From: Candidatus Saccharimonadota bacterium
Lineage (GTDB): Bacteria > Patescibacteriota > Saccharimonadia > Saccharimonadales > Saccharimonadaceae
DNA length: 30,189 nt
Reading direction: 5' to 3'
Assembly (NCBI GenBank): GCA_003979185.1
Contig: RYWJ01000009.1
Span: forward strand, 1-30,189
A program made the translations under genes and the position numbers. Positions 1-6,529 of this stretch are shown one piece after another; positions within the stretch are counted from its first letter, which is position 1; the number at the start of each line of letters is the position of its first letter. The notes beneath the pieces were generated by a model. That model saw only the letters and a list, made by a program, of their open reading frames with translations, ran no database searches and was not told where the DNA came from.

Positions 1-83
1 TACGCTGCGTCGCTACTACCTAAATAGTATATGGGTTAAGGGTGAGTGAGGGGATAATCTATACAACCTAAAAGGAGGGCCGC

Positions 84-203
84 ATGCTCAAAATACATAG
101 ATATAAACATAAACTACTTATACCAATTAGCTGTTTTAGCATTATAGCAGCAACTGCTGGTACTGGAGATGCCTCTCTCATCTCTGGTGATGCGCTACTG
201 TGA
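84..203 (+). CDS. Possible small 39-aa peptide with hydrophobic centre
   Basis: An ATG at 84 is preceded at ideal spacing by a strong Shine-Dalgarno (AAGGAGG, 72-78). The 39-residue product has a basic N-terminus (KIHRYKHK) and a hydrophobic stretch (LLIPISCFSIIAATAG), as in a small membrane or exported peptide. The stop at 201-203 falls in a region where the next frame is open to the TGA at 257-259 and reads a Thr/Asn/Ser-rich tail, so the gene may be frameshifted and originally about 60 aa long. A GATAAT-like -10 lies near 53-58. Family unknown. Support is only the ribosome binding site and composition. Confidence 0.3.
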   Translation: MLKIHRYKHKLLIPISCFSIIAATAGTGDASLISGDALL

Positions 204-248
204 CTAATAATACTTCTACGAATAGTGTCGCTAGAAAACAACGGGGTG

Positions 249-599
249 TTATGAGTTGAGTACAAAATCATTCATTTCGCCATTTTCGAAGAGATAAACG
301 TCTTCAAACTGCTCCTGATCGCGAACTGGCAAGAAGATTGTTAGCTTGACCACCTTTTTGCCGCAGTGGGGGCAGTGATAGAGGTAAGCTCCGCAAGCGT
401 AGAAACCGGTCGGTATGTCGGCTTTCTTGTTAACTTTAATCAGATTGGTCTGATAATAATTGGGGTCATCGTGCTGAACATAGTGGCCAACCGTCATTGG
501 CAGCGTGTAAAGCTGCTTCTTCTCTAGCTGCATTGGTTCAGTACACTTCTTACACCAGTCATCCTTGAGCCAAGCCTTGGCTTTCTTGAGAAAGCCCAT
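249..599 (-). CDS. Unknown zinc-ribbon-like protein, 116 aa
   Basis: The protein carries two Cys-pair motifs, CKKC near residue 16 and CPHC near residue 76, with a further Cys between them. This spacing suits a single zinc-binding ribbon. There is no signal peptide or membrane segment, so it is probably cytoplasmic. The acidic C-terminus holds no recognised domain. It is the last gene of a minus-strand operon and starts 2 nt after the stop of the preceding membrane protein, which suggests translational coupling and a shared function. The stop is TAA at 249-251. No clear terminator was seen after it. The family is not recognised. Confidence 0.75.
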   Translation of the reverse strand: MGFLKKAKAWLKDDWCKKCTEPMQLEKKQLYTLPMTVGHYVQHDDPNYYQTNLIKVNKKADIPTGFYACGAYLYHCPHCGKKVVKLTIFLPVRDQEQFEDVYLFENGEMNDFVLNS

Positions 600-601
600 C
601 G

Positions 602-1249
602 CTACTCAGCCTTCTTAGAGTTGGTGTCCTTAGGGGCATCTTTTGACTTACGCGATTTGTGGGCTTTTTCGGAGTTGGCTTTGGCTTCCTCAATGCTTTT
701 GACCATCATATCGGCTTTAGAAATGCCAGTCAAAATGTGCTTGTCGTCCATGCGGAAGCGCTGGTTGGAAGTGAAAGTATCGACGCGAACTTTGATGTCA
801 TCGATGGTGAAGAGGAAGCTTACTCGACTACTTCCCTCCATGAATCCAGAGCCCATTTTGCCATCATCGGTCCAAGCTTTGGTAACGCGACTGGCTGGCA
901 GGATGTAGAATTGGCCAGGATTCCAGTAGAAAGTAATACCAAGCATTCCTTGTTCGATGTCCAGAACTACAGTTTTGCCACGGCCATAGAAAGTGTGGTT
1001 GCGCTTGTAGCCAGCTTTGGAAAACTCGCGTTCGAGTTTTTTGGTATTGTTTTTGAAAATATAACTACCACCGAAGATCCACCAAATAACGGCCAGAATC
1101 GGTATAATCATATCAAAGATAACTGCGCCAGCACCACCATCGCGGAAGCAAAAATAGCCAATCATGAAGCTTAGTACACAGACTGCGGCTGGTCCTAGAA
1201 TATAGGCTAGTATATAGAATAGATTAATTTTTTGGATTTTTTCGTCCAT
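602..1249 (-). CDS. Membrane protein with two N-terminal TM helices and cytoplasmic domain, 215 aa
   Basis: Two hydrophobic helices (about residues 12-32 and 42-63) form a hairpin that leaves a soluble C-terminal domain in the cytoplasm. That domain (about 75-185) is beta-rich, with FLFTIDDIKVRVDTFTSN, and recalls PH-like domains of small bacterial membrane proteins, but this resemblance is weak. The last 30 residues are a Lys/Ser/Asp-rich disordered tail. Shine-Dalgarno AAGGAG precedes the ATG. It is the middle gene of the operon formed with the 225-aa membrane protein upstream and the zinc-ribbon-like protein downstream. Function unknown. Confidence 0.8.
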   Translation of the reverse strand: MDEKIQKINLFYILAYILGPAAVCVLSFMIGYFCFRDGGAGAVIFDMIIPILAVIWWIFGGSYIFKNNTKKLEREFSKAGYKRNHTFYGRGKTVVLDIEQGMLGITFYWNPGQFYILPASRVTKAWTDDGKMGSGFMEGSSRVSFLFTIDDIKVRVDTFTSNQRFRMDDKHILTGISKADMMVKSIEEAKANSEKAHKSRKSKDAPKDTNSKKAE

Positions 1250-1273
1250 TTTTCTCCTTTCCTGACGAATATT

Positions 1274-1951
1274 TTATTCCCAATCGGATTTTTTCTCTTC
1301 CTCAGACCTTTTACGGGTATAAAAAGCTGGGAAAAGTCCTATTTTTGAGCCGGCAAAATGTGCCAGAGCGAATACGGCAATAATAGTCAAAAGTTGTAAT
1401 AGCAAAACTGGTGCTTCGACGGCCGATTCTTTGCTGGCGATCGCGGCCTCACCAACCATGTCAATATAAAAGTCCTTGCGAGTGAGCGGATGGGTAAATT
1501 CAATTTGACCAAGAAAAGTTGGATGATCGTTTAAATCTGCATAGACGACTCGACCAACCGGCAAAATTGAATCGCCGCTATAAATTGATTCACCAGTGTA
1601 CTTAACGGCGCTATTGTTGACTCGTGCTGCTACTCGTTCTCCAGATGGTAGTTCCAATGACTGCACGTAAAAATTATTGTAGTAGCCACCACCCTTATTG
1701 CGCCATTTAATGCCTTTGGAAACGACGGTAAAAGTATCATGACTGAGTAGGTCGTCAATACTCTGGGCGCGAAAGGTTTCGTCGGTCGCTTCGCCGCCAA
1801 TCTTGCCAGTCTCCACGGTACTGTTGGCTTTGTCCTCTTCGTATCTTTGCGAAAGAATAGCGGTAGCCGCTCTCTCCACGCCGAGGCTCACCAAAAAGCC
1901 AATCAACAGGCATACCCAGATATCAAAACGAAAATGATAGTACCTTGCCAT
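1274..1951 (-). CDS. Bitopic or two-TM envelope protein with extracytoplasmic domain, 225 aa
   Basis: Hydrophobic segments at about residues 10-32 and 183-205 flank a polar domain of roughly 150 residues, so the middle part is probably outside the membrane and both ends inside. The outer domain is beta-rich with many Gly and Asn residues and no recognised motif. The C-terminal tail is highly charged. It is the first gene of a three-gene minus-strand operon. A promoter (TTGAAT, 16 nt, TAAAAT with TGC extension) lies at 1988-2015, giving a leader of about 30 nt without a strong Shine-Dalgarno. Family not recognised. Confidence 0.8.
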   Translation of the reverse strand: MARYYHFRFDIWVCLLIGFLVSLGVERAATAILSQRYEEDKANSTVETGKIGGEATDETFRAQSIDDLLSHDTFTVVSKGIKWRNKGGGYYNNFYVQSLELPSGERVAARVNNSAVKYTGESIYSGDSILPVGRVVYADLNDHPTFLGQIEFTHPLTRKDFYIDMVGEAAIASKESAVEAPVLLLQLLTIIAVFALAHFAGSKIGLFPAFYTRKRSEEEKKSDWE

Positions 1952-1987
1952 AATAAATTTTCAAAATATAGTTTTTAACTTAGTTTC

Positions 1988-2015
1988 ATTTTAGCACTTT
2001 TTCTGAGTGATTCAA
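1988..2015 (-). promoter_or_regulatory. Promoter of the 1951-249 operon
   Basis: On the minus strand, TTGAAT (2010-2015) is followed after 16 nt by TAAAAT (1988-1993), with a TGC extended -10 like other promoters in this window. Confidence 0.55.
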
Positions 2016-2025
2016 GATGAAAAAC

Positions 2026-2054
2026 AAAAATCACCCCGAGATGAGGTGATTTTT
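2026..2054 (-). terminator. rplK: Intrinsic terminator after rplK
   Basis: Perfect 10-bp inverted repeat, AAAAATCACC (2026-2035) and GGTGATTTTT (2045-2054), with a 9-nt loop. On the minus strand it lies 15 nt after the rplK stop and ends in a T run. The flanking A/T runs would also let it work in the other direction. Confidence 0.85.
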
Positions 2055-2069
2055 GAAGATAGAGCTAGG

Positions 2070-2498
2070 TTAGTCTTCGACGATCACACCCATCGAGCGA
2101 GCGGTACCAGCGATAACCTTGACAGCACCATCTAGATCAATTGCGTTAAGCTGACCCATCTTGACTTTGGCGATTTCTTCCAAATCAGCACGAGAAATCT
2201 TGCCGACTTTCTCTAGATTTGGCTTGCCGCTACCTTTTTCGATCTTGATCTTTTCACGGATCAAATCGTCAACTGGCTGGCCAAGACAATCCCAGTCAAA
2301 GGTACGATCATCATAGACTTTGATGTGAACTATAACGTTCTTACCCATAAATTCTTTGGTCTTTTCATTGAATGGATTGATAAAATCCATCATGTTTAAG
2401 CCCCACTGACCAAGAGTGGAACCAACTGGAGGTCCAGCTGTAGCTTTACCACCAGGAATGCGCAACTTGAGGTTGCCGATGACTTGTTTTCCTGCCAT
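2070..2498 (-). CDS. rplK: Large ribosomal subunit protein L11
   Basis: At 142 aa it has the normal length of bacterial L11, which binds 23S rRNA at the GTPase-associated centre together with L10-L7/L12. Visible hallmarks are the N-terminal GKATAGPPVGSTLGQWGLN segment, the FNEKTKEFMG linker region and the C-terminal AGTARSMGVIVED end that closes the rRNA-binding domain. It stands alone: no rplA follows, and two unrelated genes separate it from nusG-secE, unlike the usual secE-nusG-rplK-rplA order. It has its own promoter at 2571-2599, a leader of about 70 nt and its own terminator at 2026-2054. Only a weak Shine-Dalgarno (AAGGGAA, spaced rather far) precedes the ATG. Confidence 0.97.
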   Translation of the reverse strand: MAGKQVIGNLKLRIPGGKATAGPPVGSTLGQWGLNMMDFINPFNEKTKEFMGKNVIVHIKVYDDRTFDWDCLGQPVDDLIREKIKIEKGSGKPNLEKVGKISRADLEEIAKVKMGQLNAIDLDGAVKVIAGTARSMGVIVED

Positions 2499-2519
2499 GT
2501 TATTAAAATTTCCCTTTTA

Positions 2520-2557
2520 TCTGGGTTAGAAGCTCCCAGAAACGATTAATTAATCGT
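2520..2557 (-). promoter_or_regulatory. rplK: Structured leader of rplK
   Basis: The rplK leader contains a perfect 16-bp palindrome (ACGATTAATTAATCGT, 2542-2557) and, beside it, a hairpin of TCTGGG (2520-2525) with CCCAGA (2535-2540). Ribosomal protein leaders are often autoregulated, and L1 binds the classical L11 leader. Whether this structure is such a site is inference. Confidence 0.4.
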
Positions 2558-2570
2558 GCGTAACTCCTCT

Positions 2571-2599
2571 ATTGTAGCGCAAAACGCTCTAAAAGTCAA
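2571..2599 (-). promoter_or_regulatory. rplK: rplK promoter
   Basis: TTGACT (2594-2599), 17-nt spacer, TACAAT (2571-2576) on the minus strand. Near-consensus housekeeping promoter. Confidence 0.85.
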
Positions 2600-2680
2600 A
2601 CCTGTAGTGAGCTTGGTCGAGCCAATCAGCCTAGCGATCGACCTAAGTTTGAGTATTGAGCCACGATTTTCGGTTCAGCA

Positions 2681-3496
2681 CTAACGCCGTGCGCTAGGAT
2701 CATAGAAATCTCGCATTTCTTGTGAGGCATAAGGGTTATCTTGTAGCTCTTGCTGTGCGCGCTCAGCTGATGCTGGAGCCTGTAAGCTTTGCATATCGGA
2801 CATGCGCTGAGCAGCAGCCTCGGCGTTAGCTCGAGTCCTAGCTTGACCATAGGCTTGTTCCTTTAGCTCTTGCAAAGCTTGGTAATACTCATAGCGTTTA
2901 CCATAGATAGATTGCTGAATTGGGTCTAATTTATCTTCATATTCAGCGGTTCGGAGTGGTGGAATATTAGGGTCGGCTTTCATAATACGGATCATTTCAG
3001 TCGCGCGTGGGGCGAATTCTACCGGTGTCGGGCAAGCCTGTAAGAAGCCTGGCAAGTTATCAGCTGTTAAGGGTTGAGATTTGCCGCCGCCAAGCTGCCC
3101 GATATAATTAATGATAGTCAGGCTCTGCGGATCATTAATTTGGTCAAAAACTTTCTGATAGTTCTCTCGTCCAGGTACTCCAGATGGTAGTGCGATTGCT
3201 TGTAACATGTGGCTCTGCGCGGTATCATCAAATTGATCGTGCGTGAGGGCGTCGTAGAAACCAGCTCTTTCCTCTTCTGACACTGTAGCTTGAGGCTGTC
3301 CGAGGGCATTGATGCCGTGGTAATAGGCGGCGATGATTTTGTCGCCTTGACGCTTTAAATTCTTCTGAGCAGCTTCGGCGGCCGAATCACCCTGAAAAGG
3401 TTCAGCCCCTAAGCTGTCCCAAGGTGTGGCGGTACTATCTGGTGTTTCGGAAGAGCTCCCCCGTTCTGATTTCTTGAAAAAGTTGAATAATCCCAT
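2681..3496 (-). CDS. Unknown cytoplasmic protein, 271 aa
   Basis: The product begins MGLFNFFKKSE and is polar and mostly helical, with a Gln/Ala/Glu-rich coiled-coil-like C-terminal part. It has no TM segment and no motif I recognise. The reading frame is open 44 codons further upstream, but the ATG at 3496 is chosen because a TATAAT box lies at 3503-3508, only 6 nt before it. That makes a leaderless mRNA likely and rules out the longer start from this promoter. No Shine-Dalgarno is present. It lies between rplK and the 203-aa protein, which ends in a terminator just upstream, so it is its own transcription unit. Confidence 0.8.
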   Translation of the reverse strand: MGLFNFFKKSERGSSSETPDSTATPWDSLGAEPFQGDSAAEAAQKNLKRQGDKIIAAYYHGINALGQPQATVSEEERAGFYDALTHDQFDDTAQSHMLQAIALPSGVPGRENYQKVFDQINDPQSLTIINYIGQLGGGKSQPLTADNLPGFLQACPTPVEFAPRATEMIRIMKADPNIPPLRTAEYEDKLDPIQQSIYGKRYEYYQALQELKEQAYGQARTRANAEAAAQRMSDMQSLQAPASAERAQQELQDNPYASQEMRDFYDPSARR

Positions 3497-3502
3497 AGCA
3501 CT

Positions 3503-3508
3503 ATTATA
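3503..3508 (-). promoter_or_regulatory. -10 box of a leaderless gene
   Basis: TATAAT with upstream TGC extension on the minus strand, 6 nt before the ATG at 3496. Transcription should begin at or within a base or two of the start codon. Confidence 0.7.
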
Positions 3509-3532
3509 GCATAAGCGAAGCATGATAGAAAG

Positions 3533-3557
3533 AAAAAGCTGCCTCCAGAGAGGCAGC
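3533..3557 (-). terminator. Intrinsic terminator of the 203-aa gene
   Basis: GCTGCCT (3538-3544) pairs with AGGCAGC (3551-3557) around a 6-nt loop, and the minus strand continues into TTTTT. It lies 10 nt after the stop at 3567. Confidence 0.85.
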
Positions 3558-3566
3558 GGGCTGAGG

Positions 3567-4178
3567 TTAGTTGGGCAGGTCGACTGTCGTCGGGTCGTAA
3601 TTGGACGGTGCCACGATGCGACAGGCATGAATTGCCTGGAAGCACTGCTCTAAGGCAGCGTTTGTGGCGATGGCGGCGCACCATTTATCCTCGTCGCCGG
3701 TAGCGCCGCTCACGGCGACATAGACGCGCATCCATAATCCTCCGCTGGGCGACAAGATGTCGTAGCAGAGACCACCGCGCGAGTTGCAGGTACCAGGGAT
3801 GGCCAGCTCGTCCGGCAAATCGTCCGAGCAGCGCCCATAGCCATTGACTAGGGCGCGAGCGCAACCCTCGATTTTCTGCATGGCATAGCCAGCGCAGGCC
3901 ACCTCCAAGTTGTTGGGGTTACCCCGCCAGCCAGCCGGTCGAGTCTTGGACTCGCCGGGCTTGACACTGTAGACGAAATCGACGTCAGTGTCGCCGTCTT
4001 TTTTGTCGCGGTAGCAGCCCAGCCAGTCGTAGGCGCTGTCGCACTTCGGCACAAAGCGCAGGGCGATAGCTCCATGGTCAAACTGGCGGATTTGGTCAGC
4101 GGCATGACGGATGGTGAAGATGGTGGTCTCGACGACATCTCGCAGGTCGAGCTCGGGTTGGAAGAAAATGTTGGGCAT
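3567..4178 (-). CDS. Unknown Cys-containing protein, 203 aa, own transcription unit
   Basis: The protein has about nine cysteines spread along its length, no signal peptide and no TM segment. The segment VAVSGATGDEDKWCAAIATN near residues 155-175 faintly recalls the C-terminal part of GlcG/HbpS-type proteins, but I do not claim membership. Shine-Dalgarno GGAGGTG stands 5 nt before the ATG. The gene is visibly more G+C-rich than its neighbours, has a full promoter (4243-4271), a leader of about 60 nt and a dedicated terminator (3533-3557). It therefore fits the accessory gene class of this window and interrupts the conserved nusG-rplK neighbourhood, which suggests insertion. Confidence 0.8.
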   Translation of the reverse strand: MPNIFFQPELDLRDVVETTIFTIRHAADQIRQFDHGAIALRFVPKCDSAYDWLGCYRDKKDGDTDVDFVYSVKPGESKTRPAGWRGNPNNLEVACAGYAMQKIEGCARALVNGYGRCSDDLPDELAIPGTCNSRGGLCYDILSPSGGLWMRVYVAVSGATGDEDKWCAAIATNAALEQCFQAIHACRIVAPSNYDPTTVDLPN

Positions 4179-4242
4179 ATTGCACCTCCAAAAAGATTTG
4201 GAGAGTTACTAACTTCATCGTAAAGTACTCCCCCATCTTTTC

Positions 4243-4271
4243 ATTGTAGCACACTTTATCTAAAAAGTCAA
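4243..4271 (-). promoter_or_regulatory. Promoter of the 203-aa gene
   Basis: TTGACT (4266-4271), 17 nt, TACAAT (4243-4248) on the minus strand, with GTGTGC directly before the -10. It is almost identical to the promoter at 14824-14852. Confidence 0.85.
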
Positions 4272-4340
4272 TAGCAAAATCACATTTCTGGGAGGAATAT
4301 TGCCAGAATACCAAAAAGTCCCCCAATTCTTCAAGAAAAG

Positions 4341-4368
4341 CGAGACTTTTAAGTTTATTTTAAGCTCG
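4341..4368 (-). terminator. nusG: Probable terminator of secE-nusG
   Basis: CGAGCTT and AAG-T-CTCG pair with one bulged base around a 13-nt loop, 4 nt after the nusG stop, and the minus strand continues CGCTTTTCTT. Weaker than the other terminators here. Confidence 0.5.
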
Positions 4369-4372
4369 GTGA

Positions 4373-4921
4373 TTATTGTAATTTTTGTACCTGTAAGGCA
4401 TCAAGCTCGACTGGTGTTTCGCGACCAAACATTGATACCATAACTTTAAGCTTTCCTTTGCTGGTGTCGATCTCGGAAACGGTACCTTCGAAACCTTTGA
4501 ATGGCCCGTCAATAATCGAGATAACTTCATTAATCTCGTAGTTGACGGAATATTTTGGATCTTCTACGCCCATGCGCTTCTTGATTTTGGTGATCTCAGC
4601 ATCAGAAACTGGGGTTGGCTGAGTGCCATTCCCAATGAAGCCAGTTACGCCAGGAGTATTACGAACGATGTACCAAGTTTCATCAGAGAGGCACATTTCG
4701 ATCAGTACATAACCTTGGAAGATCTTGCGGTCAACGACTTTGCGTTTGCCGTTTTTAATCTCGATCTGCTTCTCCTTTGGGACAATTGCGTCAAAGATCT
4801 TACCCTCAACTTCGCCGCTCTCGACGTGCTCCTTAATGCTATTGGCGACCTTATCCTCATAACCGCTGTAGGTACTAATAGCGTACCAAGCGCGGGTATC
4901 ATCATAACGGTTAACTGCCAT
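4373..4921 (-). CDS. nusG: Transcription termination/antitermination factor NusG
   Basis: At 182 aa it has the usual length. The NGN domain covers about residues 8-115, seen in RAWYAISTYSGYEDKVANSI, the QGYVLIEM strand and WYIVRNTPGVTGFIG. The KOW domain follows at about 128-180, with GPFKGFEGTVSEID. NusG binds RNA polymerase and couples transcription to Rho or the ribosome. It lies 20 nt after secE on the same strand with a GAGGAG Shine-Dalgarno, the near-universal secE-nusG pair. Unusually it is followed by a terminator and unrelated genes instead of rplK-rplA. Confidence 0.97.
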   Translation of the reverse strand: MAVNRYDDTRAWYAISTYSGYEDKVANSIKEHVESGEVEGKIFDAIVPKEKQIEIKNGKRKVVDRKIFQGYVLIEMCLSDETWYIVRNTPGVTGFIGNGTQPTPVSDAEITKIKKRMGVEDPKYSVNYEINEVISIIDGPFKGFEGTVSEIDTSKGKLKVMVSMFGRETPVELDALQVQKLQ

Positions 4922-4941
4922 ATATATTTATCTCCTCTTAA

Positions 4942-5460
4942 TTATTTCTTAAATAATAAATCAAATATAAAGGTAAAGAAAACATCTAGTAAAGTTAGAA
5001 AAACCATGAAAAGTGCAGCATAGACCAAGACGGCCAAGGTCATCTTCCAGGTAGCTTTGCGATTTGGCCAGCGGACTTGGCGGATCTCACGCCAAGAATC
5101 ACGTAAATACCGGCCAAAAGCCACGAACGGACGGAAAAGAATAAAATAGCTCTTGAGTGGTTTCTCGGCGTCAGATTTGGCGGCTAGCTTGGCGGCTTTA
5201 CGTTCCTTGCGAGAGAGCTTCTTCGGCTTATTTAGCTCGGGATCGGCGACTGGACGTGCTTCGACTTTGCCCGAATCAGTCACGATACTCTCAACCTTAG
5301 CACCATCTTTGCGTAGTTCTTGAGGCGTTATAAGCTTAGATTCGTCAGACTTCTCACGCGTGGTGGAGCTGGCAGTGATTTTGGTAATGTGCGGAGAGTT
5401 TTTGCCGCCAACAGCACTACGCAATGAGTTGGCTTGGGTTTTCTTGTTCCGATTCGACAT
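4942..5460 (-). CDS. secE: Preprotein translocase subunit SecE with long N-terminal extension
   Basis: The C-terminal 60 residues carry the SecE signature: an amphipathic segment RDSWREIRQVRWPNRKAT followed by a single TM helix (about residues 140-165). SecE clamps SecY in the translocon. The protein is 172 aa, whereas minimal SecE is 60-70 aa. The first 110 residues form a Lys/Ser/Glu-rich, probably disordered extension ending in KLSRKERKAAKLAAK. The first gene of secE-nusG, it has a GGAAG Shine-Dalgarno and a TATAAT box at 5514-5519, about 50 nt upstream. A farther promoter with an attenuator-like hairpin lies at 5554-5613. Confidence 0.95.
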   Translation of the reverse strand: MSNRNKKTQANSLRSAVGGKNSPHITKITASSTTREKSDESKLITPQELRKDGAKVESIVTDSGKVEARPVADPELNKPKKLSRKERKAAKLAAKSDAEKPLKSYFILFRPFVAFGRYLRDSWREIRQVRWPNRKATWKMTLAVLVYAALFMVFLTLLDVFFTFIFDLLFKK

Positions 5461-5513
5461 ATTCTTCCTTTGGCTTCCTTTCTTGTCTGTAACTCTTCTG
5501 AATGATTACTCCT

Positions 5514-5519
5514 ATTATA
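5514..5519 (-). promoter_or_regulatory. secE: -10 box of secE-nusG
   Basis: TATAAT on the minus strand, preceded by GG. No good -35 at 16-18 nt. Would give a leader of about 47 nt. Confidence 0.5.
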
Positions 5520-5553
5520 CCATTATCTAGACCTTAAAAGTGGGGTAATTATC

Positions 5554-5575
5554 AAAAAAAGTCTGTTACCAGACT
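5554..5575 (-). terminator. Terminator hairpin just after a promoter
   Basis: AGTCTG and CAGACT (5560-5575) enclose a 4-nt loop and run directly into TTTTTTT on the minus strand. It begins only about 10 nt after the -10 box at 5585-5590, so it would stop transcripts from that promoter after roughly 25 nt unless bypassed. Confidence 0.75.
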
Positions 5576-5584
5576 GTCAATAGT

Positions 5585-5613
5585 ATTGTAGCATAGGGTA
5601 AAAGGTTTGTAAA
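5585..5613 (-). promoter_or_regulatory. Promoter reading into the 5554-5575 hairpin toward secE
   Basis: TTTACA (5608-5613), 17 nt, TACAAT (5585-5590) on the minus strand with TGC extension. It is back to back with the plus-strand promoter at 5624-5652. Confidence 0.65.
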
Positions 5614-5623
5614 GATAAAAAAG

Positions 5624-5652
5624 TTGTAGAATCCCGAGTAGTATGCTATACT
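5624..5652 (+). promoter_or_regulatory. Promoter of the deoxyribosyltransferase-like gene
   Basis: TTGTAG (5624-5629), 17 nt, TATACT (5647-5652) with TGC extension. Leader of about 20 nt. Confidence 0.7.
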
Positions 5653-5678
5653 GACGCCATAGAAAGGGGGTGAGTACA

Positions 5679-6359
5679 TTGATAACTTGCTATAGCGCAG
5701 GTCCGGGTATGTTTCCGCGTACCCTGCCTAATGGTCACGTTGAAACCTGGCATGAAGCACAGGAGCGACTTTTGAAGCTTAATGGCATCATCGCGGCAGT
5801 TCCGCAGTTTGATGTCATTACGCCGACAAACGAAGGGGTTGAGGCTTGGAAACCGGAGATACAGTCCAGAATGATGCTGATGAAAGACCTCATTTATGCG
5901 ACGCATTCGGATATCGTCTTTGCCGACATGACGCCTTTTGGTGGACGAGAGCCTGACTCCGGCACCGTGGTAGAAGCGACGGCTTGTGTATTGTCTGGTG
6001 GCTTGCTGGTGCTTTGGGCGGATCCGCTGACGACGTATGCTGAGAAATATGCCGATGCTGATGTTCATCCTGAGTCCGAGCTTGATCTGCATTACAATCT
6101 GATGATTGAGCAGCTCTTCTACCAGAGTTGGGAGGCGCATTTCGGATTCTCAGTACCGGTCTTTGACGGACTGGAGGCGGCGGTTGCGCAGACGGCGAAG
6201 TTGGTCGTGCCGCAGCCAAGCGACCTCGACCTGGAAAAACAGCCGGATTGGATCACAGCGGATGGTAGCTTCCAGCGCATCAGTCTGATGAACCAACTGG
6301 AGTCCTGCAGGGGTCTGTGTCTTCAGGATGCGATCCTTTCCCTGCTCGGTCACGCTTAA
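5679..6359 (+). CDS. Nucleoside 2-deoxyribosyltransferase-like protein
   Basis: The N-terminus ITCYSAGPGMF matches the YLAGP-type start of the nucleoside 2-deoxyribosyltransferase family. The core motif ADMTPFGGREPDSGTVVEAT carries the conserved Asp (about residue 83) and the Glu (about residue 99) that acts as nucleophile in this family. Such enzymes exchange or hydrolyse the base of deoxynucleosides or nucleotides. At 226 aa it is longer than the typical 150-170, with an extra C-terminal part. A TTG start at 5679 is preferred because the AAGGGGG Shine-Dalgarno lies 8 nt before it. The in-frame GTG at 5670 would abut the ribosome binding site. It has its own promoter and terminator. Confident of the superfamily, not of the substrate. 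Confidence 0.85.
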   Translation: MITCYSAGPGMFPRTLPNGHVETWHEAQERLLKLNGIIAAVPQFDVITPTNEGVEAWKPEIQSRMMLMKDLIYATHSDIVFADMTPFGGREPDSGTVVEATACVLSGGLLVLWADPLTTYAEKYADADVHPESELDLHYNLMIEQLFYQSWEAHFGFSVPVFDGLEAAVAQTAKLVVPQPSDLDLEKQPDWITADGSFQRISLMNQLESCRGLCLQDAILSLLGHA

Positions 6360-6375
6360 TAGTAAAATTCTAAAG

Positions 6376-6404
6376 AGCCTCGTGGTTGTCACGGGGCTTT
6401 TACT
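6376..6404 (+). terminator. Terminator of the deoxyribosyltransferase-like gene
   Basis: AGCCTCGTG and CACGGGGCT form a 9-bp stem with one G-T pair and a 5-nt loop, followed by TTTACTTTTCTT. Confidence 0.85.
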
Positions 6405-6495
6405 TTTCTTAGACACCCCTGGGTGGTCCGAGGATTATTGTATTTCTATCTTCAAACGGACTTTTTGGTTGAAATTGGAGGCTTATGAGGATGGG

Positions 6496-6519
6496 AAAAA
6501 AGGCGGTCCGAAGACCGCC
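6496..6519 (-). terminator. UUCG-loop terminator of the DUF218-like gene
   Basis: On the minus strand, GGCGGTC and GACCGCC close a TTCG tetraloop and run into TTTTTT. A very stable intrinsic terminator. Confidence 0.92.
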
Positions 6520-6529
6520 CCAATGGGGG

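Noticed and set aside
68..271. 67-codon minus-strand frame at the window start
   Set aside because: No ribosome binding site or motif, and it overlaps the end of the 116-aa gene and the better supported plus-strand small ORF.
659..1174. 171-codon plus-strand frame
   Set aside because: Shadow of the 215-aa membrane protein gene; no Shine-Dalgarno and unlike any protein.
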